64,000 bases of DNA from a virus (IMGVR_UViG_3300031999_000009:1-64000), one strand, 5' to 3'; positions 42,801 through 49,826 are shown, counted from the first letter of the stretch. Numbers and translations are program-made. The notes: generated from the letters alone by a model not told the origin.

Positions 42801-43325
42801 CGCCTGCGCCGCGAATACGTCTCAGGCGCGGACCCGGAGTGGCGTCTCTCCGCCGAGGCTCGGTCAGGGGAGTCGATCGCGAACTACGAGGGTGAGTTTT
42901 CGTTCCCCGTCATCGACATGCACATGACCCGCGATCCGGCCACGGCGGCCGACATCGCGACTCGGAAGCTTCTGCGTCACAAGGATCCGCCCCGACGCGT
43001 GAAGTTCCGACTGTCTGCCCCCGGCCTCAACCTCGAGATCGGAGACGTGCGCGCCTTGACACATTTCGGCGGGGTTGGCCCGGCAGGCTGGAGCCGTGTG
43101 CCGGTGAGAATTCACCAGCTGGCTGCCAATCTGGCCGATAATACCGTCTCTATCGAAGGCTACGATATGTCACGCCTCTTCTCGACGGTCTTCATCCTGG
43201 GCGACGAAGGCACGTTGAACCCTGCGTGGACCACGGCGACACTGCCTGAACGCGTGTATGGTTACTTGGCGGACGAGGTGACGGGTGATTTCAGCAACGG
43301 CGATCCGGGGAAGCGAGTGCGCTGA
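39891..43325 (+). CDS. Tail hub/receptor-binding paralog 3, 1144 aa
   Basis: Starts MARILTSGFELSG directly after paralog 2. LamG-like N-terminus (EFWIRFYLYVDTLPGPGG, FVLIDDLVADNAFIPGAGG), two YVGNG/YTGDG-type beta domains, and the shared C-terminal hub domain from ~722, ending FSNGDPGKRVR. The N-terminal ~220 residues are closest in layout to paralog 2. Confidence 0.7.
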   Translation: MARILTSGFELSGTGGSGEGWGFARASDNVTSGRLGGRCAALSGYSSGVAGVVGSSNSFNTQAQEFWIRFYLYVDTLPGPGGLRILGGFGSGDPGSEHAWYLVLTSAGRLDGYNDGADVRTKIGTGSSVLSVGRWYRINVHVRFRDRVGNNSNNLSVTIDGGLDWSVSTTGALSGGLNFWTVNQDTSTASTFGTGLSINPFNATDAERDGGFVLIDDLVADNAFIPGAGGVTLLHVTGQGTDNAWTTSGDWRNVVAAPPRKGQNLSNSTASALATTFTIESMASKGLAGVTIKSARLLLAGRPIRANWSYRLRRNGAVIDSPLTGAGIEGWFTKSPGDIGSGTSGWFLDVGTVPLSTTDVLEIGVVDGPAGAGTSFLYGAYLVVDWEGADPATSVLNGTIKTVSGTYVGNGTSQLVAFADPTFKPTLLFIAGDNNGAGDRVIWCDGWGAEGDGAVRWSTSDSSVADLVRATTGSFSVKGASNSLNQSAETYRYFAVRDEAGRFTRSGMRAVNVFGGTGDNWNVPLNVGLVAPSFRVDALLAYGQFFGVSNQVLYRDTFYTGDSSSVMATNTSPVADGIQSLGINTFQMGKLHTVGGSTDTTAWLAMSNQASLFTLRRLLTVGTYTGDGSGARVIPVAGLDVNPSFLFVVPESAGLRYYRFFADGAGANSRDWIAGNAVATAITAFDTVAQFSVSSTLNVAGTVYHYVMFGEGDDPSGVPPEGLWHEFLVCGHAVKAVESWYIGGVRQEVASAEGSPTDAYFLVPGYSAWNVAFPGVTTVTRNGRRYTVIYLKEGGTSPLDVEAIRAGDTPLTVNVQGIEDVGDGSGALVTNAMAAYRHAMQNWVLGNYQAGSWLASPTFPDSELVSMIDEVSFTVADEAAQLRLPGGYVVAGAVGFDGNFVSVRDFVRQLNASFDVDSGLNRRCQFFVSMIDDSVSGLTPQLELSDVADVLRGSFEVDDDFAAQFNIIPYRLRREYVSGADPEWRLSAEARSGESIANYEGEFSFPVIDMHMTRDPATAADIATRKLLRHKDPPRRVKFRLSAPGLNLEIGDVRALTHFGGVGPAGWSRVPVRIHQLAANLADNTVSIEGYDMSRLFSTVFILGDEGTLNPAWTTATLPERVYGYLADEVTGDFSNGDPGKRVR

Positions 43326-43702
43326 TGGTTGTGTATGAGATCGCCGACGGAGCGGACGATGCCAGACGCGCCGTCCTTGAATCCCTGACGCCGATGCACC
43401 TCATTCACGGCTACCGCACGGTCGAGGAGCTCAGCGCGTTTCTGGACGCTGGCTTGGGCGACATGCGCCGCGCACAATTGAACGCCCAAATCCCAGCCGA
43501 CATGCCGATCGCCTTGACTCGGGTCTGGCTGTTCTACGTGGACCGCGCGGCGGTGGACGTGTGCGCACTGCGGATGGCGCCTGGCGCCCGCTGCGAAGCG
43601 TGGGCCCAGCCGACTGGATGGACCGAATTCTACAAGCGCATCGACGAGCTTCGCGCGATGGCGCGCCGTTACGATCCGGCATTCACGCCGGTTCACGCAT
43701 GA
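43325..43702 (+). CDS. Tail-region hypothetical protein, 125 aa
   Basis: ATG overlaps the previous stop. Alpha/beta small protein (MVVYEIADGADDARRAVLESLTPMHLIHGYRTVEELSAFLDAGLG...). No family recognised. Confidence 0.6.
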   Translation: MVVYEIADGADDARRAVLESLTPMHLIHGYRTVEELSAFLDAGLGDMRRAQLNAQIPADMPIALTRVWLFYVDRAAVDVCALRMAPGARCEAWAQPTGWTEFYKRIDELRAMARRYDPAFTPVHA

Positions 43703-43709
43703 GGGCACC

Positions 43710-44237
43710 ATGCCGCTGACCTGGAGTGTGATTTCCGCGTTCGTGCTGGACCAAGTGTTCGGCTACCAATCGGCCAACAAGTTCCGCGAGAACCTGATCA
43801 TCTTGGCTGCGCGCCGTCCTGGTCGACACCTGGGTGGGTCGCGGTTCTATCCGAACAACCTTGCCATCTCGCTGCGTGGCCAGGTGCGGGCCAAGTCCTG
43901 CACGCTGGGCCCGAGCGACTGCTTCGACTACGTGGACGTCGAGATCGACGGCACGGACCAGGCTGGAATCACTTACCAAGCCGCGGTGCAGGTGCGTGTG
44001 GCAGATCCGCTGCAGAGCATCACGCCGAAGATTCGGAACGTCACGGCGGGGAGCGATGCTGGTGTCGGCGTGGCATGCACCGCCACGGCGCCAGACTATT
44101 CAGGCGCCAACCAGCAGCAAACGATCGCGTTGAACCTCGTCACGGGGTTGAACAAGTATCGGTTGCAGTTCACCCAAGGCTCGGTCAGCTACGATACGTG
44201 GATGACCGGCGAAATCGAGAGCTTCGCCACCTTATAA
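43710..44237 (+). CDS. Tail-region structural protein, 175 aa
   Basis: Starts eight bases after the previous stop with GAGGGCACC upstream. Beta-rich (NNLAISLRGQVRAKSC...YVDVEIDGTDQAGITYQAAVQVRVADP). Probably a tail-tip accessory subunit. Confidence 0.6.
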   Translation: MPLTWSVISAFVLDQVFGYQSANKFRENLIILAARRPGRHLGGSRFYPNNLAISLRGQVRAKSCTLGPSDCFDYVDVEIDGTDQAGITYQAAVQVRVADPLQSITPKIRNVTAGSDAGVGVACTATAPDYSGANQQQTIALNLVTGLNKYRLQFTQGSVSYDTWMTGEIESFATL

Positions 44238-44247
44238 GGAGTAGACG

Positions 44248-44820
44248 ATGCCAGCACGCGATTACATGGAAACGCTGATTACCGCCGGGACTGATGGCAC
44301 AGCCCTGACGGCAGCAGCGAGAAACTCTGCGCTCCCAGCCGCGGCGATCGTCACGCTTCCGCCCAACTTCTTCGACTTCATTGGCAAACAGGTGCTGCTC
44401 AAGGCCAGCGGCAAGGTCAGCGTGGTCATCACCACGCCAGGCACGCTGCGGTTCGACGTGAACTTCCTCGATTCGGCCGCGGCGAACGCCATCGTGTCCG
44501 ACACGGGGGCGATTCTGGGCAACATCGTGGCCAAGACGGACACGCCGTTTTATCTCGAATTGCTCTTGACCTGTCGCGCCATCGGCACCTCCGCGAACAT
44601 CATGACCGGTGGCTACCTGTTCACAGCCGCGACGATCCTGACGGCGGCGATTGCGACTGGCCCTGGCCCCGGCGGCTCACTTTACCCGTGGAACGCGGCG
44701 CCCGTGGTCGGCGCGAACTTCAATTCGACGCTGGCGCAGCAAGTCGACCTCCGGTTCACGCAGACCGTGGCGACCGGTTCGCTGACCCTCCAGCAGTATT
44801 CGCTGATCAGGATGAACTGA
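44248..44820 (+). CDS. Structural protein, 190 aa
   Basis: AAGGAGTAGACG precedes the ATG. A jelly-roll-like Ala/Thr-rich protein (TLRFDVNFLDSAAANAIVSDTGAILGNIVAKTDTPFYLELLLTCRAIG, then AQQVDLRFTQTVATGSLTLQQYSLIRMN). The C-terminal segment resembles small tail-fibre head domains. Last gene before the lysis cassette. Confidence 0.6.
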   Translation: MPARDYMETLITAGTDGTALTAAARNSALPAAAIVTLPPNFFDFIGKQVLLKASGKVSVVITTPGTLRFDVNFLDSAAANAIVSDTGAILGNIVAKTDTPFYLELLLTCRAIGTSANIMTGGYLFTAATILTAAIATGPGPGGSLYPWNAAPVVGANFNSTLAQQVDLRFTQTVATGSLTLQQYSLIRMN

Positions 44821-44867
44821 GGCTTTCGCAGTAGTTTACGGATGTTCTCCTGTTCGCTAGGCTGGCC

Positions 44868-44876
44868 TGTTAGAAT
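44868..44876 (+). promoter_or_regulatory. Candidate extended -10 promoter for lysis genes
   Basis: TGT-TAGAAT stands 18 bp before the ATG of the XhlA-like gene and leaves room for a leader with CGGAGG. No TTGACA-like -35 is present. The same TTAGAATCA octet-like core occurs at 14996, upstream of the protease gene. Confidence 0.4.
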
Positions 44877-44894
44877 CATCACTCGGAGGCTGAA

Positions 44895-45230
44895 ATGATT
44901 GAGCCACCGTCCACAAAGGAACCGATGTCCATAGAGTTCAATGTGCAGACGTTCCTGTCGGAAATGCGGAAGGAACTGCGCGAGGACCATCGTCTCTTGG
45001 TGGCCCGCGTGGACGATGGCTTCGCTGAAGTCACGGCGACCGCGCGCGCCGTCCGCGACGAGCTGGTCAACCACACATCTGAGGACTACAGGACAGCGCA
45101 GGCGCTTGATATCCGCCTTCAGCCCATCGAATCAGCCCTGAAGAACGTCAAGTGGATGACGCGCACCATCGTCGCCGCCGTTGTTCTTGGCGCGATAGAT
45201 TTGCTGTTCCATTGGAAGGGCACTCCGTGA
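44895..45230 (+). CDS. XhlA-like membrane protein, 111 aa
   Basis: An N-terminal amphipathic helix/coiled-coil (EFNVQTFLSEMRKELREDHRLLVARVDD...) is followed by one C-terminal membrane segment (TRTIVAAVVLGAIDLLFHW) and a short charged tail. This is the layout of hemolysin XhlA-type holin-associated proteins. It is GTGA-coupled to the endolysin, so a lysis role is likely. Confidence 0.65.
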   Translation: MIEPPSTKEPMSIEFNVQTFLSEMRKELREDHRLLVARVDDGFAEVTATARAVRDELVNHTSEDYRTAQALDIRLQPIESALKNVKWMTRTIVAAVVLGAIDLLFHWKGTP

Positions 45231-45706
45231 CCTTCGATGGAGTGTTCGACAGATTGATCGGACATGAAGGCGGCTACGTCAACAACCCGAACGACCCAGG
45301 CGGGGAGACGAACTGGGGCATCAGCAAGCGAGCCTACCCGAACATCGACGTCAAGGCGCTCACGCGCGACGGCGCGAAAGTCATCTATCGGCGTGACTTC
45401 TGGGATCGCCTCAAGGCCGACGGGTTCCACGATGGCGTGGCCTACCAGCTCTTCGACTTCGCAGTCAATTCGGGTATCGAGACGGCCGTCCGCTACTTGC
45501 AACGCGCCGTTGGCGTGGCTGACGACGGACACTGGGGCCCCGCCAGTGCCGCCGCCGCGACGGCTTTGTCTGAGTCGGACACGATCATGCGGCTCAATGC
45601 CGAGCGTCTCGACTTCATGACCAAGCTCAAGAACTGGCCCGATGCCAGCCGTGGGTGGGTCCGTCGCATCGCTGGAAACTTGCGTTACGGCGCTGAGGAC
45701 TCGTAG
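45227..45706 (+). CDS. Endolysin, GH108 N-acetylmuramidase, 159 aa
   Basis: GTG 45227 is used because it gives the normal GH108 start (VTFDGVFDRLIGHEGGYVNN) and overlaps the preceding stop. The catalytic Glu is E14 in HEGG, followed by the NDPGGETNWGIS motif. The C-terminal half has the PG_binding_3-like block (FDFAVNSG, then RYLQRAVGVADDGHWGP). Cleaves peptidoglycan glycan strands. No signal peptide, so a holin is required. Confidence 0.9.
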   Translation: MTFDGVFDRLIGHEGGYVNNPNDPGGETNWGISKRAYPNIDVKALTRDGAKVIYRRDFWDRLKADGFHDGVAYQLFDFAVNSGIETAVRYLQRAVGVADDGHWGPASAAAATALSESDTIMRLNAERLDFMTKLKNWPDASRGWVRRIAGNLRYGAEDS

Positions 45707-45716
45707 ACTCAGCCTC

Positions 45717-45968
45717 ATGTCTGAGCAAGACCTCATGGCGTGGTTCGCCGCGCACCCTTTCATCCGGAACGAGCTTCTGTTGATCCTTGGGGCGGTCAGC
45801 GCCATCGCCAAGAAGGACTGGGAGTCGTTCAAGAAACACCAAGCGGGAGAGCCCACGGCGACGTTCAACTGGCGAGTGGCTGGTTGGCAATACCTTCAGG
45901 GCGTGATCATCGGCGGTGTGCCACCGATTGTCGCCGAAATCTGGCACATCCTCGGAGGCGTAGCGTGA
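45717..45968 (+). CDS. Small membrane protein, putative holin, 83 aa
   Basis: Starts ten bases after the endolysin stop. Two hydrophobic segments (NELLLILGAVSAIA and YLQGVIIGGVPPIVAEIW) separated by a charged loop; phage holin-sized. Overlaps the lipoprotein gene by GTGA. Confidence 0.55.
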   Translation: MSEQDLMAWFAAHPFIRNELLLILGAVSAIAKKDWESFKKHQAGEPTATFNWRVAGWQYLQGVIIGGVPPIVAEIWHILGGVA

Positions 45969-46420
45969 AGCGATTGATTCCTCTCCTGTTGGTGCTCAGC
46001 CTGGTCAGCGCGACTGCCTGCACGGCTGGGCGCGTCATCTCGGGCTCTGGCATCCCCGCTACGGTGAGCACTGAGGGCAAGCTGGCTATCCAGGCCCGCG
46101 CGGTGATTGCCGCGTCTGAGGGCGTCCTGGCGGCCACAGAAGCCGCCGTGAACGCGAAGCTGCTCACCCCCGCCCAGGGGCTTCCCGTCGCGCAGGCGAC
46201 CCAGCAGGTCGGCAAAATGGGCGACCGGCTGGCCGTTGTGCTTCGCATCTACGAATCGGCGACTGGTGGTGCTCGCGCTCAGGCGGCCACTGAAGCCATC
46301 AAATTGTTGACCGACATGGCGGGGTCGATGACGTCCCTGCCCGATGCCGTCCGCGGCGTGGTCGCAGCGCCGCTCGCGTCCATGCTTGAGCTTGTGGCTG
46401 GCCTGAAGTCGGCCCTGTAG
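45965..46420 (+). CDS. Predicted lipoprotein in the lysis cassette, 151 aa
   Basis: The GTG at 45965 starts a signal peptide (KRLIPLLLVLSLVSATAC) with a plausible lipobox before C19. The rest is Ala-rich helical. Lysis cassettes of Gram-negative phages carry outer-membrane lipoproteins (o-spanins); this one is longer than usual, so other envelope roles are possible. Confidence 0.6.
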   Translation: MKRLIPLLLVLSLVSATACTAGRVISGSGIPATVSTEGKLAIQARAVIAASEGVLAATEAAVNAKLLTPAQGLPVAQATQQVGKMGDRLAVVLRIYESATGGARAQAATEAIKLLTDMAGSMTSLPDAVRGVVAAPLASMLELVAGLKSAL

Positions 46421-46427
46421 GAGACAC

Positions 46428-46685
46428 ATGCCTGACATCGACGCAATTCTCGGCGCAGCGTCCGCAGCTTCGCCCCTCATAGGGATGGTGCCGATCGTCG
46501 GCCAAGCCCTGCCACTGGCGCTTCAGATCATCGGGCTCTACCGCAAGACGCGCGACGGCATCGAGGCGATGAATCCTGGCACGTCCGGCATGATGACGGA
46601 TGCCGAGCTCTTCGACGCACTCCAGAAGGATTCTCAAGCGCTCGAGGCGCACTCAGCCGCGCTGATCGCCAAGTGGTCTGCTTGA
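46428..46685 (+). CDS. Small membrane-associated protein, 85 aa
   Basis: AGGAGACAC precedes the ATG. One hydrophobic segment (SPLIGMVPIVGQALPLALQIIGLY) then a charged helical tail. It may be part of the lysis or envelope group. No family recognised. Confidence 0.55.
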   Translation: MPDIDAILGAASAASPLIGMVPIVGQALPLALQIIGLYRKTRDGIEAMNPGTSGMMTDAELFDALQKDSQALEAHSAALIAKWSA

Positions 46686-46690
46686 TCCTG

Positions 46691-46696
46691 TAGAAT
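46691..46696 (+). promoter_or_regulatory. Possible -10 box for a leaderless gene
   Basis: TAGAAT ends 6 bp before the ATG at 46703, leaving no room for a ribosome site. This spacing is typical of leaderless transcripts. No clear -35. Confidence 0.35.
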
Positions 46697-46702
46697 CGCA
46701 GG

Positions 46703-47170
46703 ATGCGAAAAATCCTGCTTCTACTCTTGCTACTGCCAGGGACGGCGGTTGCTCAGACGTCGTCGCCGGCACTTCCGAACAGTGTGGACGTGATGATCAT
46801 TCCCGCCGTCGGCGACCCGGTCACGATACCGCCGATCGCCACCAGGAACACCGTCATCGCGGCGGCCACGAACTGCAACCTGGCCGCCTCGCCGCCAGGT
46901 GGTGCTGGCACACTGGTGAATCCTACAATCGCAGAGTTCGACGATCCCTTCACCACCGGGCGCGTGTGCCGAGTGCCGTTGCCGACTGGACTCCCGGTTG
47001 GCAATGGATATCGCGGCGTGGCGGTCATGATCGCCAACACGTGCGACGTGGGTGGTGTGCCGACGGCGAATTGCCGCAGCCCGAGGTCTGCGGTGGCCAT
47101 TCCCCCTTTCAACGTGCAGCTGATCCTAACGGCCCCTGCGTCCCCGACCAATCTGGGAATCAGACCGTAA
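46703..47170 (+). CDS. Secreted protein with signal peptide, 155 aa
   Basis: MRKILLLLLLLPGTAVAQ is a clear Sec signal peptide with AVA cleavage. The mature part has four Cys residues, likely two disulfides, in a beta-rich domain. It ends APASPTNLGIRP. Function unknown; a phage-encoded envelope or superinfection factor is possible. Confidence 0.65.
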   Translation: MRKILLLLLLLPGTAVAQTSSPALPNSVDVMIIPAVGDPVTIPPIATRNTVIAAATNCNLAASPPGGAGTLVNPTIAEFDDPFTTGRVCRVPLPTGLPVGNGYRGVAVMIANTCDVGGVPTANCRSPRSAVAIPPFNVQLILTAPASPTNLGIRP

Positions 47171-47172
47171 AG

Positions 47173-47445
47173 TTGGTCGTCGGTGACTGGACGCGCGTCG
47201 CGGCGCCGGGCAACAATGGCCGCGTCACCTACAGTCTTCTGACGAGCACGAGCGCCGTGATTGAGTTGATCGTGAAGCTCGACGGCGTTCAACAGGATCG
47301 GTTGACAGGCTCTGACCTGCGGAAAGTGGCCGGCTCATACTTCCAGCTTCCGCTCCGTCGTGGAAGCTACGCGCTCACCGTGGAAGCCAAGGATGGCATC
47401 TGCACGGACGGCTCGACTCGACCGATGACGGTGGTCGTGCAGTGA
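47173..47445 (+). CDS. Beta-sandwich domain protein without clear start, 90 aa
   Basis: The frame encodes a tidy domain (VVGDWTRVAAPGNNGRVTYSLLTSTSAVIELIVKLDG...YALTVEAKDG). TTG 47173 is only a guess; no ATG or ribosome site fits. No signal peptide, unlike its neighbour. It could be a 5'-truncated secreted protein or be translated by coupling from the gene ending at 47170. Confidence 0.5.
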   Translation: MVVGDWTRVAAPGNNGRVTYSLLTSTSAVIELIVKLDGVQQDRLTGSDLRKVAGSYFQLPLRRGSYALTVEAKDGICTDGSTRPMTVVVQ

Positions 47446-47582
47446 TCTCGTTCGCCGCTGGTATGCTGGTGGTTGCGCTCGCGTTCTTCGTGTGGGATCG
47501 TAGATTCCGTCACCGGCGCTCGTCTGGCCCGCACGAGACGCTGATTATTCACATCGGGCCAGTTTCAGAACAGGAGCGTTAG
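47442..47582 (+). CDS. Small membrane protein, 46 aa
   Basis: The GTG overlaps the previous stop (GTGA). An N-terminal membrane segment (SFAAGMLVVALAFFVW) is followed by a basic tail (DRRFRHRR). Next gene begins at the base after the stop. Confidence 0.55.
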   Translation: MISFAAGMLVVALAFFVWDRRFRHRRSSGPHETLIIHIGPVSEQER

Positions 47583-47897
47583 ATGTTGATTCTCACAGAC
47601 ACGCAGAAGTGCTCGCTTGCGGTCGAGCCGCGCAACTCCAAGGGCAATCTCGCCCCCGTTGACGGTGTTCCGCAGTGGTCGTCGTCGAACCCCGCCGTGG
47701 CTGACGTGCAGCCGTCGGCGGACGGCCTCACCGCCGTGGTGGTGGCTGGCGCGACGGGCAGCACGCAGATCAGCGCGACGGTGGATGCGGACCTGGGCAC
47801 CGGCGTGCGCAGCATCAACGCTGTGCTCGATGTCACGGTTGCGGCGAGCGAAGCCGTGACGCTCGGCATCTCGGCTGGCGTTCCCGAGGCTCAGTAA
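47583..47897 (+). CDS. Big_2-type Ig-like protein, 104 aa
   Basis: One BIG2-like bacterial Ig domain: QWSSSNPAVADVQPSADGLTAVVVAGATGSTQISATVDADLG. These domains are common on phage virion surfaces and bind carbohydrates or cell surfaces weakly. Last gene of the late region. Confidence 0.65.
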   Translation: MLILTDTQKCSLAVEPRNSKGNLAPVDGVPQWSSSNPAVADVQPSADGLTAVVVAGATGSTQISATVDADLGTGVRSINAVLDVTVAASEAVTLGISAGVPEAQ

Positions 47898-47908
47898 GAC
47901 GGCATCGG

Positions 47909-47976
47909 GAGAGGCTGCATCCGGCAGAAGGGGGCCAAGCGGCCCGCTGGGACTGCCGGGCCCCATGCAGTCTCTC
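47909..47976 (+). terminator. Large branched stem-loop closing the late region
   Basis: GAGAGGCTGCAT pairs with ATGCAGTCTCTC (one G-U pair). Inside it CCGGCAG pairs with CTGCCGG, and innermost GGGCC/GGCCC closes loop AAGC. No T run follows, so it may be a factor-dependent terminator or a processed RNA 3' end. Confidence 0.5.
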
Positions 47977-48019
47977 TCGTGCTAAGCTGGCGACTTTGGT
48001 GACGGAGGAGGAAACGACG

Positions 48020-48250
48020 ATGGAAGATACGCTTCAAGGATTGTCCTATCTGCCGGATGTGTCCGGTCGCCGCTTTGGCACGGTCGACTTCGGCTATGAC
48101 CGCATCAACAAACTCCGCGAGGAATACACCGCGCTCCTGGCGCTGGCGTCGTTGGTGTTGGGCGCACCGCCCGAGTCGTTGACGGCCGTCCAGATCGCCA
48201 ACTGCATCGGACTCCTGCAGTCCGGCGCCCTTGTGATTTCCCGCCCGTAA
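48020..48250 (+). CDS. Small hypothetical protein, 76 aa
   Basis: GGAGGAGG precedes ATG 48020 at good spacing; upstream TTG/GTG in frame are disfavoured. A helical middle (RINKLREEYTALLALASLVLGA) and a short C-terminal helix. First gene after the big stem-loop, before promoter P1. Confidence 0.65.
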   Translation: MEDTLQGLSYLPDVSGRRFGTVDFGYDRINKLREEYTALLALASLVLGAPPESLTAVQIANCIGLLQSGALVISRP

Positions 48251-48277
48251 AAGAATTCCAGAATTCTTCCGTGCGCC

Positions 48278-48306
48278 TTGACTTCTGCCAGGATTGATAG
48301 TATCAT
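48278..48306 (+). promoter_or_regulatory. Promoter P1 of the six-copy regulon
   Basis: -35 TTGACT 48278-48283, 17-bp spacer, -10 TATCAT 48301-48306. The near-palindrome TGATAGTATCA spans 48295-48305. Two GAATTC elements (48253, 48261) lie upstream. Drives the 48354 gene cluster. Confidence 0.85.
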
Positions 48307-48353
48307 CGTCCTAGATGAAGCACGTCCAATGACGGACGGCTAGGAGGTGCCAC

Positions 48354-48512
48354 ATGGGAAAGCGCAGCGAGGTTTGCGCCTGCGGCGTGAAGGTCAAGGT
48401 TCATGCGCGTCGCAGCCGCCGGAATCAGCTCCCCGGCGTGAAGACCGATCGGTTCGGCGTTCCCCGTCCTGGTGCTGGTCGCCGCGTGAAGAAGGAGGTC
48501 GCTCGTGGCTGA
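48354..48512 (+). CDS. Small basic protein with CxC, 52 aa
   Basis: AGGAGG precedes the ATG. The sequence is strongly basic (VKVKVHARRSRRNQLPG, then RRVKKEV) with one CAC motif. Likely nucleic-acid binding. First gene of the P1 transcript. Confidence 0.65.
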   Translation: MGKRSEVCACGVKVKVHARRSRRNQLPGVKTDRFGVPRPGAGRRVKKEVARG

Positions 48513-48765
48513 CGACATGTCGGCGCGGCTCCTGGCCGCCGTTCACAAGCTGGAGGAGATCGCCCAGTCTCCGTCAGACCCGTTTCTTGACGCCGCCTTC
48601 AGGGAAGAGGCGACGCGCGTCCTGGCTCCGTTCTTCCATGTCGAACTCGATGCCGCCACTGGCGAGTGGGGCACGCGGATGGACGTCGAATTCCAGAAAG
48701 CCTATGAACAGCAGGTTATCTACCCGGAATTGCTCAAGACCTTCTCGTCGAAGGTGAAGCATTGA
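48505..48765 (+). CDS. Small acidic hypothetical protein, 86 aa
   Basis: GAAGGAGG precedes the GTG start inside the previous gene's end. Two helical parts (MSARLLAAVHKLEEIAQ and VEFQKAYEQQVIYPELLKTF). No family recognised. Confidence 0.6.
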   Translation: MADDMSARLLAAVHKLEEIAQSPSDPFLDAAFREEATRVLAPFFHVELDAATGEWGTRMDVEFQKAYEQQVIYPELLKTFSSKVKH

Positions 48766-49112
48766 GAGTCGGGTTCACGGGCACACGCGCGGGCATGTCG
48801 TCGAAGCAACTCGATGCGTTCGCCGCCGTCTTGAAAACCTATGCGATTGACGAATTCCACCACGGAGGCGCGCGTGGCGCTGACACCGAGGCGGATGCGG
48901 CCGTGAAGCTGATCGCCCCGCTTGCCGCTGTTCACGTGCTCAGGCCCAAGGGCCGCGGCGACGAGTTGGCTCGGAATCGCGTAATCGTGTCGCGCGTCGA
49001 TGTGCTGATCGCGGCGCCACTTCAGGACGAGGAAATCACGCGAAGTGGCACGTGGGCCACGATTCGCTACGCACGGGCGGCTGGAAAGCCCGTGATTCAG
49101 TTGCCGCGATGA
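48762..49112 (+). CDS. SLOG/DprA-like Rossmann nucleotide-binding protein, 116 aa
   Basis: TTG start overlaps the previous stop. Motifs: VGFTGTRAGM at the N-terminus, HHGGARGADTEAD, RPKGRGDELARNRVIVSRVDVLIAAP, GTWATIRYAR. This fits the SLOG superfamily (DprA, LOG, YpsA-like), which binds nucleotides or nucleotide-derived signals. SLOG proteins also occur in anti-phage signalling systems, so in a phage it might sense or sequester a signal; this is inference. Confidence 0.65.
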   Translation: MRVGFTGTRAGMSSKQLDAFAAVLKTYAIDEFHHGGARGADTEADAAVKLIAPLAAVHVLRPKGRGDELARNRVIVSRVDVLIAAPLQDEEITRSGTWATIRYARAAGKPVIQLPR

Positions 49113-49552
49113 CGATTCTGCCGACACATACGTGCTTCGACGACGCTATGGAGGTCGTCAACTTGCTGCTGAAGGAGGGCGACGCCGGTCGTATCGACAA
49201 GGCCAGGCTGGTGCATGGGATCTGCCTCGCGCCAGACGGCCCACTGGCCGGCACGCCGTTCGCGCACGCTTGGGTAGAAGACGGCACCGCGTGTATCCAA
49301 GCCGGCATGCTGAACGGCGAAAAGGTGTTCTTCGGCGTTGAGCGGGAAGAGTATTTGCGCTCCATGCGCGTGCAGGCGAGCACGTCGTATACGCTCTTGG
49401 AGGCGTGCGTGCAGAACCTCGCGAGTTTCCACTTTGGGCCGTGGGAACCTGCATATCTGGCCATCATTCGTCCAGGCGATCGGACGATTTTCTCGGAGGA
49501 CGACCATGGGCGCGACGGCGGGAGCGAACAAGGACCGGAAGCTGCTTCTTGA
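49109..49552 (+). CDS. Hypothetical protein, 147 aa
   Basis: ATG 49109 overlaps the previous stop (ATGA). Alpha/beta protein with VVNLLLKEGDAGRIDKARLVHGICL, FAHAWVEDGTACIQAG and a hydrophobic C-terminal third; resembles small phage proteins of papain-like or transglutaminase-like shape (H...D/E) but no catalytic triad can be assigned. Confidence 0.55.
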   Translation: MTILPTHTCFDDAMEVVNLLLKEGDAGRIDKARLVHGICLAPDGPLAGTPFAHAWVEDGTACIQAGMLNGEKVFFGVEREEYLRSMRVQASTSYTLLEACVQNLASFHFGPWEPAYLAIIRPGDRTIFSEDDHGRDGGSEQGPEAAS

Positions 49553-49655
49553 GAAGCGGCGCCTGATTCGGTGCGGCCACTGCCGTTACCATCGGGTCGA
49601 GAACCAGGGTCGACAGGCCAGGCCGGATCGCTACAAGGACCGGAGGCGCACGTGA
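49506..49655 (+). CDS. Small basic zinc-knuckle protein, 49 aa
   Basis: CGAGGACGACC precedes the ATG. Highly basic with one CGHC motif (RLIRCGHCRYHRVENQG). Probable nucleic-acid binder. Overlaps the end of the previous gene. Confidence 0.55.
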   Translation: MGATAGANKDRKLLLEKRRLIRCGHCRYHRVENQGRQARPDRYKDRRRT

Positions 49656-49789
49656 GGTTGCGCTACTGCACGAACTGCGGCGCAGACACGCGGTGGCCTC
49701 GGTGGTGCGGTGACTGTTGGCGCATGGTGTGGAAAACCGTGCTGGTGCAACTGGTGGCCGCAGCGGTCACGTGGTTGGTTGGTCGCTGA
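49652..49789 (+). CDS. Zinc ribbon with membrane helix, 45 aa
   Basis: GTG overlaps the previous stop. CTNC and CGDC form a compact ribbon; residues ~28-43 (MVWKTVLVQLVAAAVTWLVG) form one membrane segment. Confidence 0.55.
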   Translation: MRLRYCTNCGADTRWPRWCGDCWRMVWKTVLVQLVAAAVTWLVGR

Positions 49790-49826
49790 TTCTGAATAAT
49801 TATTCACGAATTCGCGTCTGCTGCCG

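Noticed and set aside
48315-48343. Two tiny overlapping ORFs (MKHVQ and MTDG) in the P1 leader as regulatory uORFs
   Set aside because: No ribosome sites; equivalent short ORFs are not present in the leaders of the other five promoters.
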